A DNA stretch of 64,000 nt from Ancylostoma caninum (GCA_037903475.1 JBAJFG010000004.1:930001-994000), one strand, 5' to 3'; positions 51,696-62,139 are shown, counted from the first letter of the stretch. Numbers and translations are program-made. Notes: generated by a model from the sequence alone, not told the origin.

Positions 51696-51965
51696 AGTCC
51701 ATTAAGAAATACAGGGGTGGAGATAAGCCTGGCAATTTACTTTTTAAGGTGGCAAACTTAGAGCAAAAGATCGTTCCGCCACAACAACGGCGCAGTTTTG
51801 GTCTACCGATCGACCGATTGTGGCACGAGAGGCCTCCTGCAAGGATTTGAAACGAATAGACCTGGTATGGTGGGGAAGACCAACGAAAAATGAATCGCTC
51901 CCTGCCACAGGAGAGCTCACTAGCTGAACAGGCGAAGAACGGAATAGTCGAGTAGGAAGAATAAG

Positions 51966-52515
51966 TTATAGAAGTAGTTCGGAAGATTCCGGGCAGAGCA
52001 AAGTGAAAGCCGCCGCGCGCGGTCGTTGCAACCGTGCGAATGACCATTGGCCATTTAGATCTCCTGCGACGACGATTGTGTCTTCCTGTGGTACTTCCGC
52101 GGTCTTCTCGTCAAGCAGCATCCTAAATTCATCTTTGACCTGGTCACAACAGCCTGTCTGTGGTGCGTACGCCGAGAAGAAGTGAAGGCGTTGATTTGCG
52201 GTGATGATGACGACCTTCATGAGGCGGTCATCGAAACGCTGCACCTCGGCTATCGAGTCACGGAAGCGTTGAGAGACGATTATGCCCACACCGTTCCTAG
52301 TCTTCGGAATGCCGTTGTAGACTACTTTAAAGCCGTGACCTATTTCCTTTGACTTGTTACCACACCATCTCGTTTCTTGCACTGCGCACAAGTCAATTCG
52401 ACGAGGCTCGAGTGCTTCTGCCAGTTCACATTAACGGCCTGTCAACGTGCCGACGTTCAAAGTCGCAATGCGCGTCTTGGCTACGTTGTGATCCTTAACG
52501 ATTCGCATTCTTCCC
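51966..52515 (-). pseudogene. RTE endonuclease N-terminal fragment
   Basis: From about 52515 down, the minus strand encodes RIATLNVGTLTGR, a stop, then IDLCAVQETRWCG with the catalytic Glu, GVGIIVSQRFRDSIAEVQR, LHFFSAYAPQTGC and TIVVAGDLNGQ. This is the first two thirds of the RTE APE endonuclease, complementing the fragments at 19.6 and 38.9 kb. It ends abruptly near 52050, where it joins the 5' flank of the CR1-like element. Confidence 0.88.
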
Positions 52516-52724
52516 CCCGATGCCACCCTTCGCGAAACATCGAGGACCCTCGCATATTTTTCACACTAACCGGGCTCCGAAAGTGCGCGTCGATTCCCGT
52601 GGATGCCGTAGCTTTTATCTTGGAACCATTTGTTGTCATTGATCATATGGGTGTGACGTGGGGTCTTCCTGAGCCGGCCTGTCACGACGGTCTGTCGCTC
52701 GAATACGGAAAGCGGCGGCGGCGG

Positions 52725-52800
52725 GATTCGAACAAGAGACCCAGTCGGGACATGGTGCTCTAAAGCAGCGCCTTAGACCACTAGGCCATCTCGTGCTAAA
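52725..52800 (-). repeat. tRNA-like (Leu/Ser-type) sequence, probable SINE head
   Basis: On the minus strand ATGGCCTAGTGGTCTAAGGC (an A-box region like that of class II tRNAs) is followed about 40 bp later by TTGTTCGAATCCC (a B box). The 5' bases GCACGAG would need CTCGTGC at the 3' end, but the sequence there is a GCC repeat, so it cannot fold into a mature tRNA. This suggests a tRNA-derived pol III promoter of a short retroelement rather than a working tRNA gene. Confidence 0.55.
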
Positions 52801-53440
52801 ACAGGGTTTGTTTACCAAATAGAATGTTTATGCTGCCATGCGACCTACATTGGTGAGACCGACGACCTCTTCATGTACGATTAAATGAACACCTTGCTAG
52901 CAAAAGAAGGGGAAGTTTGGTGAAGCCACTCGAAAAACACAAATGCGAAGACCACAATGGAAACGATTTCGATGTAGCATGCACAATTCTGGCCTACGAA
53001 CCAGACATCTCGGCGAGGAAAGCTCTCAGAGCATTCTGGATTTCCGTGTGAAACCCCAGAATGAACAACAGAAATGAGCATATATCGATAACTAGTGATC
53101 TAATGCCGTTCGTACATTACACGAGCAATAAGATTGTCATCGAAGGCTCATACTGAGTGACGCTCACTCATCCGCTGGTGACAATATCGCGTTGCAGGGC
53201 GGACAATCTCCGTCTCTTTGTGGGACGCTTGGTGAGTCCGTCTCCCACGTCTGATTTTCGCCGTTGAATAGGCCAAATAAGTTGAATGCACAGTTCAGAG
53301 GAAGCGTTTAATGGTGTCGAACCCGAATTCATAAAAATTGACCCACTTTCACGCCTTGAAAACGGCGTGTTGCCGAAACGTTGGCAAATAAAAGTGTCTG
53401 TAACAAGCTGTGTGGCGAAACAAGTCAAGATATATTATCT
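52801..53440 (+). mobile_element. Penelope-like element, 3' part with GIY-YIG endonuclease
   Basis: The plus strand encodes GFVYQIECLCCHATYIGET, which is the core of a GIY-YIG nuclease with a paired-Cys insertion as found in Penelope-like elements. It continues in broken frames with LEKHKCEDHNGNDFDV and LAYEPDISARKALRAFWI-like sequence. About 300 bp of noncoding tail ends near 53370-53400 in GCCGAAACGTTGGC and AATAAA. The upstream RT is missing. Several stops show that it is dead. Confidence 0.8.
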
Positions 53441-54125
53441 AGAAAATGCCCAGGTTTTGCGATAGCAGAACATGAAATATAGCGCGCTAGAGTTTAGAGG
53501 TTCCTCGATGATGGAGACGGTGGTGTCCCCAGAGCAACACCGTCCCCATCACCGATGAGTACTGAAACTCTCTCAAAAGAACGGACCCTAACCTAACTAG
53601 AGTACGCGCTCCAACTAGGTTGCAGAGTCCCCCTCCCCCCCCCCTAAACACTTACCATCCTATGTAGGAAGGGTTCCGGTTATCCAATGCGAAGCCGCTC
53701 AGAGTCTCTCAGACTCTCACTAGATTCCTCTTCTTCTTCTCCTCCTAATTCGTCGCTCGACGTTTGCTCTCAATCATCCGCTCGCGAAGTTGACAATGAG
53801 TCGAATGAAGTCTAGTAGTGATGCACACGCGCCGCCTATACATATAGGCAGGGGCCTGTGAAACCCCGCCCCTTAGTCACGTGAGCCAATGCACGGCAGC
53901 CTCATTCAAGTCCTCAGCGCATACTATCTCTGAGAATTCCCCTCGCTCACATTGAAAGCGTGAGAAAATAAGAAGAAGGAGCTATTAGCTATATAGAACA
54001 GAGATGGATGGATGAAACACAGGAGCAGGAGAATAAGGACAGGGCAAGTACAGCAAAAGACAGAGGTAAGTGACACAATTGTAGGAATAGATGGCACATT
54101 CATATATGTACACTGTGTACACCTA
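53441..54125. other. Unassigned stretch
   Basis: A C run near 53629-53643 and a CT-rich tract near 53730-53750. No gene supported. Confidence 0.4.
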
Positions 54126-54127
54126 TA

Positions 54128-55392
54128 CAGGGTGGCCGAAAATAAGCCGTGCACCCCAGTTCTGTTCAAATTTTGGGTTTTTTCGAATTCTTTCCTATCT
54201 TTCTTAATACTACCCTATCTCTACTTCTCAAGTAACGTTTATTTCGAGATGGTTGCCTCCAGCGTCATGCGTAGTGCCGTTATCCAGATGCATCAAGACG
54301 GAAGGTCTACGGCGCAAATAGTGAAGGCGTTATCCCTACCCCGAAGAATTGTTCAAGATACGGTGAGAAGATTTAAAGAGCTTGGCAACATGGAGGACAG
54401 GAAGGGTAGAGGTCGCCCGATTACGGCGACTGGTCCGAGAATTGTTAAGATCGTTCGGAGTAGGCTGGATCGGAATCCGCAAAGATCCATGCGCAAGATG
54501 GCGAAAGAAGTCGGGATCGGTCGTAGCTCCATGCGGAAAGTTGTGAGAGAGAAGTAGAACCTCTACCCTTACCCTCTTCAAAAAGCCCATGCTTTGACTG
54601 ACGTAATCAAGAAGAACAGGAAGAAGTTGTGCAAGCAACTGCTAAAGCGATTTACTCAGTCTCGTTTTCGCACGATTGTCTTCGCTGATGAGAAACTCTT
54701 CAGCGTGGATCAAGTGGCGAATGCGCAGAACGACAGGGTCATATGCAGATCTATTACCCAGGCCAATCGCAAAGGCAGGATCGTTGTTGAACAGCTTACC
54801 CTCAACCTGTGATGGTCTGGGGTGGCATCACATCAAACGACAAAACTCCCCTGGTTTTTCTGAATGAAAGCGTTAAAATCTGCAGAAATGTGTACAAGAA
54901 TAAAATCCTGGAAAACGTTTTGAAACCATGGGGAGCTCCACATTTCGGAAATAGCCAGTGGTGCCTGCAACAAGACTCTGCCCCTACCCACAAAGCAAAA
55001 ATTGTTCATGAGTGGTGCGGAGAACATTTGCCTGATTTCATAAAGCACGGAGAGTGGCCGCCATATAGCCCGGATTTGAATCCCATGGACTTTTCCGTGT
55101 GGGCAGAGTTGGAGAGGAAGGCTTGCTCTACTCGTCACAAAAATCTGAGATCGCTGAAAACTGGCTAAGAAAAGCCTGGGACAAACTAGACGAAGAGTAT
55201 CTGCGAGAAACATGTGCGTATGAAGAGACTGGGGGCTTGCGTTTCCGCCGATGGAGGCTATTTTGAAGATCGCTGAGTTTTTAACAATTGCTGAGTTGCC
55301 AATAAACTATTATGGTAATTTGAGCTCTTTGTGATTAATGGGGTAGTTGTAGCATTAGGATTTTAGTGCACGGGTAATTTTCGGCCACCCTT
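54128..55392 (+). mobile_element. Mariner element, DD37D type, with slightly damaged transposase
   Basis: The left end is CAGGGTGGCCGAAAATAAGC and the right end is the complement of AAGGGTGGCCGAAAATTACC, flanked by TA at 54126-54127 and 55393-55394. The length of 1265 bp is normal for a full element. It encodes one transposase on the plus strand, broken by a stop at 54555-54557 and frame changes near 54800 and 55160. The acidic residues of QQDS and NPMD are separated by 37 residues, giving the DD37D spacing known from nematode and insect mariner relatives. It is the best-preserved DNA transposon in the window. Confidence 0.93.
54249..55267 (+). pseudogene. DD37D mariner transposase, three lesions
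   Basis: The ATG at 54249 opens MVASSVMRSAVIQMHQDGRS. Two helix-turn-helix regions follow (about residues 15-45 and 80-105), ending at a TAG at 54555. The frame then continues with RTIVFADEKLFSVD (first catalytic Asp), shifts near 54800 to MVWGGITSNDKTPLVFLNE, then QQDSAPTHKAK (second) and WPPYSPDLNPMDFSVW (third). It shifts again near 55160 to a C-terminal tail ending RFRRWRLF and a stop. All three catalytic acids survive. Length would be about 340 residues, normal for the family. Confidence 0.9.
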
Positions 55393-55609
55393 TACTTTCA
55401 CGGCTTCATTCTATTGTTTACACGAGCTTGCTTTTGTAATGAATTATTATTATTTTAACTCTGCTCATATATGTGGCTCTGGGAGCCAGCAAATGGTGCG
55501 AAAGTTTTGTGGTTTCTCTTCTCGTCCCACAACTTCACCGAACTATAACCTCCACAAGTGATACGATACCTATGATTATTAGAGAACAATGCCTGGCGAA
55601 GGAGTTGCA

Positions 55610-55855
55610 AGATAGGGGTGCGTGGGGAAAAGTGGCAACTCACTCCGTGGAGCCAGATGAAATGAGAAAATCACAAAAATTCTAATTTTGATATTAAATA
55701 ATTGACAATAAATATGTTAGACGATGATAAAAAATAACAAAAAGCAAGCTTACGCAATATTTTTTATCTATTTTACAAAGAATTTTCAGAAATTTAATTT
55801 AATTTAAAACCCATCCTTGGGGGTGGGCGCCTTCTCCCGCCTGCGTCCGCCACTG
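55610..55855. mobile_element. hAT-type MITE remnant, copy 4
   Basis: The right end CTGCGTCCGCCACTG (55841-55855) is intact. The interior follows the family plan (GGTGCGTGGGGAAAAGTGG on the left, an AT-rich middle, ACCCATCCTTGGGGGTGGG). The left terminus is lost or mutated. Confidence 0.7.
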
Positions 55856-57234
55856 GTAGAGACCACTACTTATTTTACGAACACGTCCCTGCTCCGCTGT
55901 GTACAGAACATGGGAAACTGCGTCGCGAAAAAAAAAACTCGAAGACTGCGATCTCTGAGTAGTCGTGTTTGTCGGTTTCCTTTCAGGTGTAGTAAGATGG
56001 GCCGATTTTGGCAGCGCAGAAATGAGCATTCAGGCAACTTGAGCGTTTTCCTAGCAAAACATCTAAGATTTCTTGGACCATTTAGCGGCTATGGATGATG
56101 CTTAGTGTGAATGTAGGGCTTCAGCAGCAGATGAGGTCGTCCAGCGTTCAGCAAAATTCCACAAAAAGCAAAGAAAATTCTTGATGCTTGTGTGCGTTTC
56201 TCTAAAGTGGAGGCAGTTAAACCAGAGCTCCACATTGGAGTTGATAGTGACTTCTACACGGTGCGTGAAACGTATTGAACTCCTTAAGGGGCTTCCAGAC
56301 TTTTACCGCGGCGACGTTCATGGTTAAGGCCAGTGACGTCGCCCGTCGCCGCAGCAAAGATCTGGCGACAAGTGCTTCTTTACCTTTCCGCCGCCACAGC
56401 GGAGGGAGGGCCTTTGGGTCCCGCCGGAAAATGGGCGTGGCTTATTATGCCCCACGGATATGCAGGTGCTACGCAGCTTCTGCTGACTGCCATGTGCACT
56501 CACAAGGAAGAGAGTGACTACTGAGCGTTTGCAGCACTTCTGTAACCAGTAAAGATGAGTAACATCGAAAGTTCCAGTAATTGAAAGTAAGACCTTTGAT
56601 GCTTCAAAGCTGTTGAAATTACGGGTTAGAAGTTATGGATAGTGTATGTGGAAGTGGTTTAACCGTAGCTGCTCAAGAATGACATCATTTGATGAGCTGG
56701 ACGAGGATTTTGTGACTAGCCCAACGGCTAACCTTCTTCATTAATAGAAAAAAAAATCCCACAAAATTTTTCGGGAGTACATATCATAAACTCAAAGTTT
56801 AATCTCATAATTTCCATTTTCCAAACGTAAACAGCGGTTATTCATCGTTACTGGTAACAAAGAGTGGTCCAAGTGCTAGATAGTCACCCAATTCTTCGTG
56901 AGTGTGCGTGGCTGTCCATGGATAGCAGGTGATGTGGCCGGTTGATGTTCCGATTTTTTCTCAGTTTTGATTAGTAGGAGTTTTGGGTTCTCAGGCAGTA
57001 TGGTTCGCTTTCCGCAGTTGTCATCCTTCCTGCTTTGATCTAGTCGATAAAAAAAGTTTAAAAAAAGGCCATTTTTATCAACTAAACATCACTTCCATAA
57101 TTTCGGTGAAGGGAGAGCACAATTAGGTAGCCTCCTACCATGACTTTTTTTTCGGCTTCCAAGGGGAACAGGACTGGTATGAAGAAAAATGACCTTCCGA
57201 TATTAACTCTCGCTCGGTGCTCTAGCAGCAGTAC
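55856..57234. other. Unassigned stretch
   Basis: No supportable gene; frames up to 93 codons without motifs. Confidence 0.4.
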
Positions 57235-57236
57235 TA

Positions 57237-57472
57237 TAGTCTGTCCGAAACGACGAGTCCGCCCACGCACGCATGATCGAGAGGCGGCGCGGCTGGGACG
57301 GATGCTGTTGGCTGCCACGTCGTCCACGTCACAGCGGAATCATTGGTGAATACCATGAAGATAACGATGAAACGTGATTCTCAGATCAGGGATGATGACG
57401 TGGAGCGCTGGCGAACGTGGCAGCTTCTCGATCCCCGCGTGCGTGGGCGGACTCGTCGTTTCGGACAGACTA
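57237..57472. mobile_element. MITE with GTCTGTCCGAAACGACGAGT-type ends
   Basis: The left end (TAGTCTGTCCGAAACGACGA and onward through GTCCGCCCACGCACGC) is repeated as its complement at 57430-57472. TA borders both ends. The 236-bp unit has no coding sequence. Partial copies lie at about 61782-61830 (one end) and 63735-63925 (interior and one end). Confidence 0.8.
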
Positions 57473-57579
57473 TACTAAAAGTAGTACCCGAATTCTCTAA
57501 AACAGCCACGATTCCTCCCCTTTACGACCCCCCTCCCTTTATCCACCCACCATACGACCCCTCCTTGATAGTTTATCAA

Positions 57580-57830
57580 CACACGCTTGACCCTGATCGT
57601 GACTCCTACTTGGATGGCAGAGTTTTCATGGCGCAATATGCGATGAGCTCAAAGTGGAGTGGAAGGTCTTGATTTGTTGGCCCCATCTAGATGTTCTTTT
57701 ATTCGAATGCAGAGAGGTCGGCCCGTTTCTCCTAAATATTTGTCCCTGCAAGATTGACAGGTGATGAGATGAATTACCCCTGACATCATACACTCAGATA
57801 CTCGCAGCGGGCGACCCGCGCGCATTTTAT
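57580..57830 (-). pseudogene. Penelope-like GIY-YIG endonuclease fragment
   Basis: The minus strand encodes VIHLITCQSCRDKYLGETGR and PLCIRIKEHLDG, a GIY-YIG motif with paired cysteines. After a frame change near 57640 it continues with HENSAIQVGVTI, which matches HENSVTQIGVTI in the plus-strand copy at 61618. Both ends are truncated. It is not joined to an RT here. Confidence 0.8.
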
Positions 57831-57903
57831 ACTGAGCGGACCAGCGGCGGCTCTTACCTTGTGGGCGTGGCCAAAGAGCGGGCGACCCGCGCACCCACGC
57901 CAT

Positions 57904-58600
57904 CAGCGGGCCGACCCGCGCGCATATGAGTCATGCGAATTTACGTGGTGTTTGCTTGAGTTTTTCTCCTGTATGGTCCAGGATTTCCTTCACAGTATTC
58001 TTCTTTCTTCTTTTCTTTCTTACAGCGTTCTTTCCATAAAATGATATCGTGTTCACCTTGTTCATGGAATTCCAGACTTTTTTCAGGGAACTTACAATCG
58101 ATGTCGTCGATTTTGGAGCCCATGAGGACAACTCGTGTCGCGTTTATTCAGGCGATAACAAGAAGCCTTGTAAACCCCCTTATTCCTAACATACTTATAA
58201 ATTTTTAAATATTTCCCATTACGCTGTTCCAACATTTCATATTTAGTTATCTTCTCATAACGTTTTCAAACAGTAAGGCTTTTAGACGTGACGTACGATC
58301 TTACGAATAGGATGGGCAGGGAAAGAAATTGAAGTGCAGTAACGTGAGAGTGTTTCTATTTATCTCTTTTTTTTTGAAATAGAAACTCTCAAACAATCAT
58401 ATTTTAGCGTCAGTCCAAACGAGCTGCCCCACAGTTGGATAAGAACACATGGCCAGTAGGAGAAGAAGATCAAGATAATTATAGACAAGCGTATAAGTTC
58501 CCTAGGGTTTAGTACCTTTTGTAGCGGATACGCAACCCTATTCCTACGTATATATTATTTACTTTATGTGTTATTGATGGTCAAAAACCGGTACTTTATG
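57904..58600. other. Unassigned stretch
   Basis: AT-rich, with no supportable gene or repeat. Confidence 0.4.
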
Positions 58601-58604
58601 TTAA

Positions 58605-59015
58605 AGGCAGCACGAGTCAAAATCCTCGACTCGGACCTGAGCTGCGAACCCTAAAGTAGGCGTCGCGCACATCACGAATCTGCAAGGAACACACACAGTA
58701 ACGACTTACGTGCAGAAAACGGCGAACTGCCGTCGCGCGCACGCCCGGTCGGCCAGTGCTTCGGAGGGCTCGACGCGCCAGCTTACGCACTTAAGCGCAT
58801 GATGTCTGCTACCGATTCCCTGTCTCCGTACTGGGACCCATTTGCGCATGCAGGGCGCCGCCGGAATACTCGTCCGCGCACGGAAGGCAGCATCGCGTTT
58901 TCCCGGCTTTCTCGGGAGTTTCACGCGATTTCATCACCGGATATGAGCAATACACCCCCAAAAACCCCAAAATCCGGCGAAATCACAAACACGATGGTTT
59001 CGGCGGGTGTTGCCT
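58605..59015. mobile_element. TTAA-flanked MITE, AGGCAG family
   Basis: TTAA duplications at 58601-58604 and 59016-59019 flank inverted ends reading AGGCAGCACGAG and the complement of AGGCAACACCCG. It is 411 bp long. An overlapping short frame has no known motif. It belongs with the elements at 1325 and 12027. Confidence 0.75.
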
Positions 59016-59324
59016 TTAACTATGTGATCGCTTCTGAAAGTAAGTCCTTTAACTGATTTGCTTGCCTTCAGTACTTGACCTATGTGCAACTTGAATTCAT
59101 GTCTGTACAATTTGAGTAACCTTATAAGAAACACTTTAATTTAGCACGTCCTCAACTCACCTTCGTTTGAGTCATCACACCCAATAAACAATGTTATTTC
59201 TTCAACTACTTGCGCATCACACGGTAGTAATAGGACACGAAATAAAAACACGATCAACGATAAAAAGCATCCATATATCAATCGATTTCACCATCAATAT
59301 TCCGAAGCAAGCTGCGGCCCTTAA

Positions 59325-59939
59325 CACATTGACGACAACCGACGTCTCGAAGAGATGTGCCACGTGGGACCAATGCGAAATTCTTGTTCATTTCTTCCAC
59401 TGCAGCAATCATAGATCTTTTGTTAATAAATAAATAATGAAAACAGTAATGATGATATTATTAATTATAATAATGCATTATTACCATTTGTTAATTTTCT
59501 GATCGCTATTATCAACAATTCATCAAAAAAATGACAACAACTGTAATCAATCAATACCTAAAAGTATCAATAACACTGCTAATTTTTTAATGAATTTCCA
59601 TGATTGTAAGATTCATTAAAAGTGTGAAATTATATTACAATTTGACCTGAGTTTTAAAAACATATAAAATTAGTTTATTACCGGTATTTATTATGTATTC
59701 TTGTTGATTTTTTATTTTACGTGTCACAGTATGCCTAACGTAAACCGCAAATTTAGTTACACAAGACAAAGTGGTGGTCATATTCGGACTGAGCAGCTGA
59801 AATAACCCCACCATACAAATTTTCAAGAGCTTCCGATCTTGGGAACCCCATTTTTGACATGTGACCCACCGGTGGGTCCCTTGGTCCGTGGTGGCCTCCA
59901 AGGTGGGACCCACCCGTGGATCCCATTGTCGTCAACGTG
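59325..59939. mobile_element. TTAA-flanked MITE, CACATTGACGACAA family
   Basis: TTAA at 59321-59324 and 59940-59943 flank the ends CACATTGACGACAACCG and the complement of CACGTTGACGACAATGG. Near the right end is a GGTGGGACCCACC-type palindromic segment (59870-59925). The interior is very AT-rich. It has a different terminus from the AGGCAG family but the same target. Confidence 0.7.
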
Positions 59940-60208
59940 TTAATCAGCGCGCGTGCGGCGGCCCTTTAGCGGGAAGGCGGCGGGAGGGATGAACGCGTAT
60001 GGGTGCGCGGGTCGTCCGCTGCGAGTGTCTGAGCAGTCACCGATCCTGCCATTTGGACAAATAACGCAGTGTATTGCAGAGGCGATCGCACGCACCATTA
60101 CGGACTAGTCTCTTTTTGAGGTCTGTGGGTGGTATATCCACAACCCTCACCACATCTTGAAGACCCGCCTTACTAAGACTTTTTTCGCACTGCATTACTC
60201 ATTTCATC

Positions 60209-60540
60209 TGAGGTAGCCGCTATACTCCTCGAGGAGTATAGCACCTTGCGTCGCCGTCGCCGGCGACGACGGCCGCCAATGTTGGCGACCCCTCATAATC
60301 GATACGCACCGGCGCCGCAGTCGCCAACATTGGCGGCCGCCGATCGCCAATGTTGGCGACCAATCGATACGCACCGACGCCACAGTCGCCCACATTGGCG
60401 GCCGCCGATGTTGGCGATAGCCAGTCGCAAGCGACGGCGGCCGCCGCCGCCGCTCCGCCCACAATCGATGCCTATCGGCCTCACAGTCGCCAGCGACGGC
60501 GACGCAAGGTGCTACAGTCCTCGAGGACTATAGCGGCAGT
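60209..60540. mobile_element. GC-rich foldback element with internal satellite units
   Basis: Arms of about 48 bp read GCCGCTATACTCCTCGAGGA and CACCTTGCGTCGCCGTCGC, and they recur inverted at the right. The left arm contains a perfect 20-bp palindrome (60221-60240). Between the arms are repeated units built from GCCAATGTTGGCGACC, ATCGATACGCACC and CGCAGTCGCC on alternating strands. GC content is far above the surroundings. Frames across it are low-complexity and unlikely to be real. Confidence 0.8.
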
Positions 60541-60843
60541 GTGAGAGGAAAGGTAGTCGGAACGGGATCTTTTCAAAGTCGTCACATGAACGGGCGCTAC
60601 GATGAAAACTGGCATGTGGAGAACTCTGCTTCGTAGGATACCCATTTGACGCTGGAATTTGGTGGGCTAAGTCTACTGACCATTTTCGCTCCAGTTCCCC
60701 AGATGTTACTCTTGTACTGTGCGATACATGTTCTCTATGATTGCTATCTTTACTTGAGCAGGGTGTGCGGATAAATAGTGGATAAGGATGTTCTTACTGG
60801 TAGGTTTTCGATACCACTTAGTCTTATATTCCCCATGGGCCAA

Positions 60844-60844
<1 letters not shown>

Positions 60845-60894
<50 letters not shown>

Positions 60895-61212
60895 TGGCGG
60901 ACGCAGAAAGTGGACGGGAGGGGGGGCGTGGGAAGAAAAGTGGGGTCTCCGCCGTTTTGGGGACCCAGACGGAAAATAAAATTAATAATAATATTAATTA
61001 TAATAATAAACAATAAATAAAAAATATATTAAAAATAATAATAAAAATAAACAATTAAAAATAAACTAACACAAGATTTTTATTTGTATTGTAAAGTAAT
61101 TTCGAAAATTTGGCGACCCATTCTCGGGGGGGGGGCGCGCCCCCCCGCCCCCCCCCCCCTGCGTCCGCCACTGATATATATATATATATATATATGTACA
61201 TATATATATATG
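60845..61212. repeat. TA microsatellite split by a MITE
   Basis: A (TA)n run at about 60845-60891 and a second run at 61174-61212 are the two halves of one microsatellite, separated by the hAT MITE at 60892-61173. Confidence 0.9.
60892..61173. mobile_element. hAT-type MITE, copy 5, in a TA microsatellite
   Basis: CAGTGGCGGACGCAG and CTGCGTCCGCCACTG are perfect inverted ends. ATATATAT flanks both sides and is compatible with an 8-bp duplication, although in a TA run this is not proof. The interior matches copy 3 (33427-33683) in inverted orientation, including GTCTCCGCCGTTTTGGGGAC, the AT-rich middle and G/C runs. Confidence 0.9.
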
Positions 61213-61637
61213 TATATCTGTACGTTAAGAAAAGCCAGCCAGTTTTCTTTGGGCTTCTCTCTGGTGAATTTAATGTGGGGGAACTGTTGGTTGGGGAGAT
61301 TGAAGCATTGTATGTCTATCTCTGTCTGAGTCGGGCATATTATGCAACAATCGTCTATGTATCGACAGTATAGTAGAGGTCTTCGCTCCAGCACTGGCTT
61401 TCCCACTTTAGACATGAAAACGAAAGCCAGAATTGGCGCCAATCTTTGTCCCATAGCGAGACCTCTAACCTGCTTGTAATATTGGCCAGCCCCAAAGACG
61501 GCCTGTAGCGCAGCATCGTTTGGGATGTTTGTGTAGACTCCACGATCAAAGGACTCCACGATGCATTTTCTTTCTAGGCCTGTGTTCCGTAGTCGCTCAA
61601 GAAACATGTTGGTGCCATGCCATGAAAACTCTGTCAC
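61213..61637 (-). pseudogene. Penelope-like reverse transcriptase fragment with YIDD
   Basis: The minus strand encodes SFDRGVYTNIPNDAALQ, AGQYYKQVRGLAMGQRLAPI, CRYIDDCCIICPTQ (catalytic box) and FTREKPKENWLAFLNVQI. This is the order of RT motifs in Penelope-like elements. Compared with the fragment at 37160-37420, about 34 codons are deleted after AVF. The fragment ends directly in the TA microsatellite. The first codons (about 61637-61618) overlap the divergent fragment on the plus strand. Confidence 0.88.
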
Positions 61638-61785
61638 TCAAATAGGAGTCACGATCTTGTCGCTAGAGCCTGAGGTCATAGCGCGAAAAACATTAGAAGC
61701 CTGCTGGATTGAAACCAAAAGCCCTAAAATGAATAGAAAAGATGAGTGTATTACTATAACTAACGATCTGGCCTTGTATAGCTTG
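61618..61785 (+). pseudogene. Penelope-like C-terminal fragment, opposite orientation
   Basis: The plus strand reads CHENSVTQIGVTILSLEPEV, IARKTLEACWIETKSP and DECITITNDLALY. This is the segment that follows the GIY-YIG motif in the copies at 52.8 and 57.6 kb. It abuts the RT fragment head to head at about 61618-61637, so an inversion or independent insertion has occurred. It is followed at once by a partial MITE end (61782-61830). Confidence 0.75.
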
Positions 61786-62139
61786 TCCGAAACGACGAGT
61801 CTGCCAACGCACGCGGGGATCGAGAGGCACAGGCCCCGGCACGAGCCTGTATTAGGGTCGTAGCCAAAACGAAGCCCCCTTTGAAAAATGCATACTTTAC
61901 GAAGCCCCCTCTGAAAATAACAATAGATAGAAGGGAATGACCGCATCCAATGATAGCAATTCTACAAGCATTCTCCGTGATTGCAATTAATACAATTAGT
62001 AGCAATTAAAGGACGATAACCCTTTGTGAAACCACAAAACATAACTGCAATAACCAGTGTAAACCGACAAAACATAACTATAATTCTTTACCCAGAGCAA
62101 TCAATGAATGGACCATTCCACACTGCGGCAAAAATTATA

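Larger units (their letters stand above)
48440..51990 (-). mobile_element. CR1-like non-LTR retrotransposon, nearly full length
   Basis: Read on the minus strand, the order is a 5' segment (about 51990-51696), ORF1 (51695-50836), an APE endonuclease (50806 to about 49950), a reverse transcriptase (about 50050-48823), and a degraded C-terminal region (48822 to about 48450). Damage is slight: one 23-bp tandem duplication in ORF1, one frame change between endonuclease and RT, a stop just after the FADD box, and one frame change after that. The 3' end is cut at about 48440 and no 3' tail repeat is evident. Most of the coding sequence is still open, so the insertion is young compared with the RTE fragments. 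Confidence 0.92.

Noticed and set aside
60204..60544. Several alanine/arginine/proline-rich open frames of 60-95 codons
   Set aside because: They arise from GC-rich inverted satellite units that leave all frames open; no codon or domain signal.
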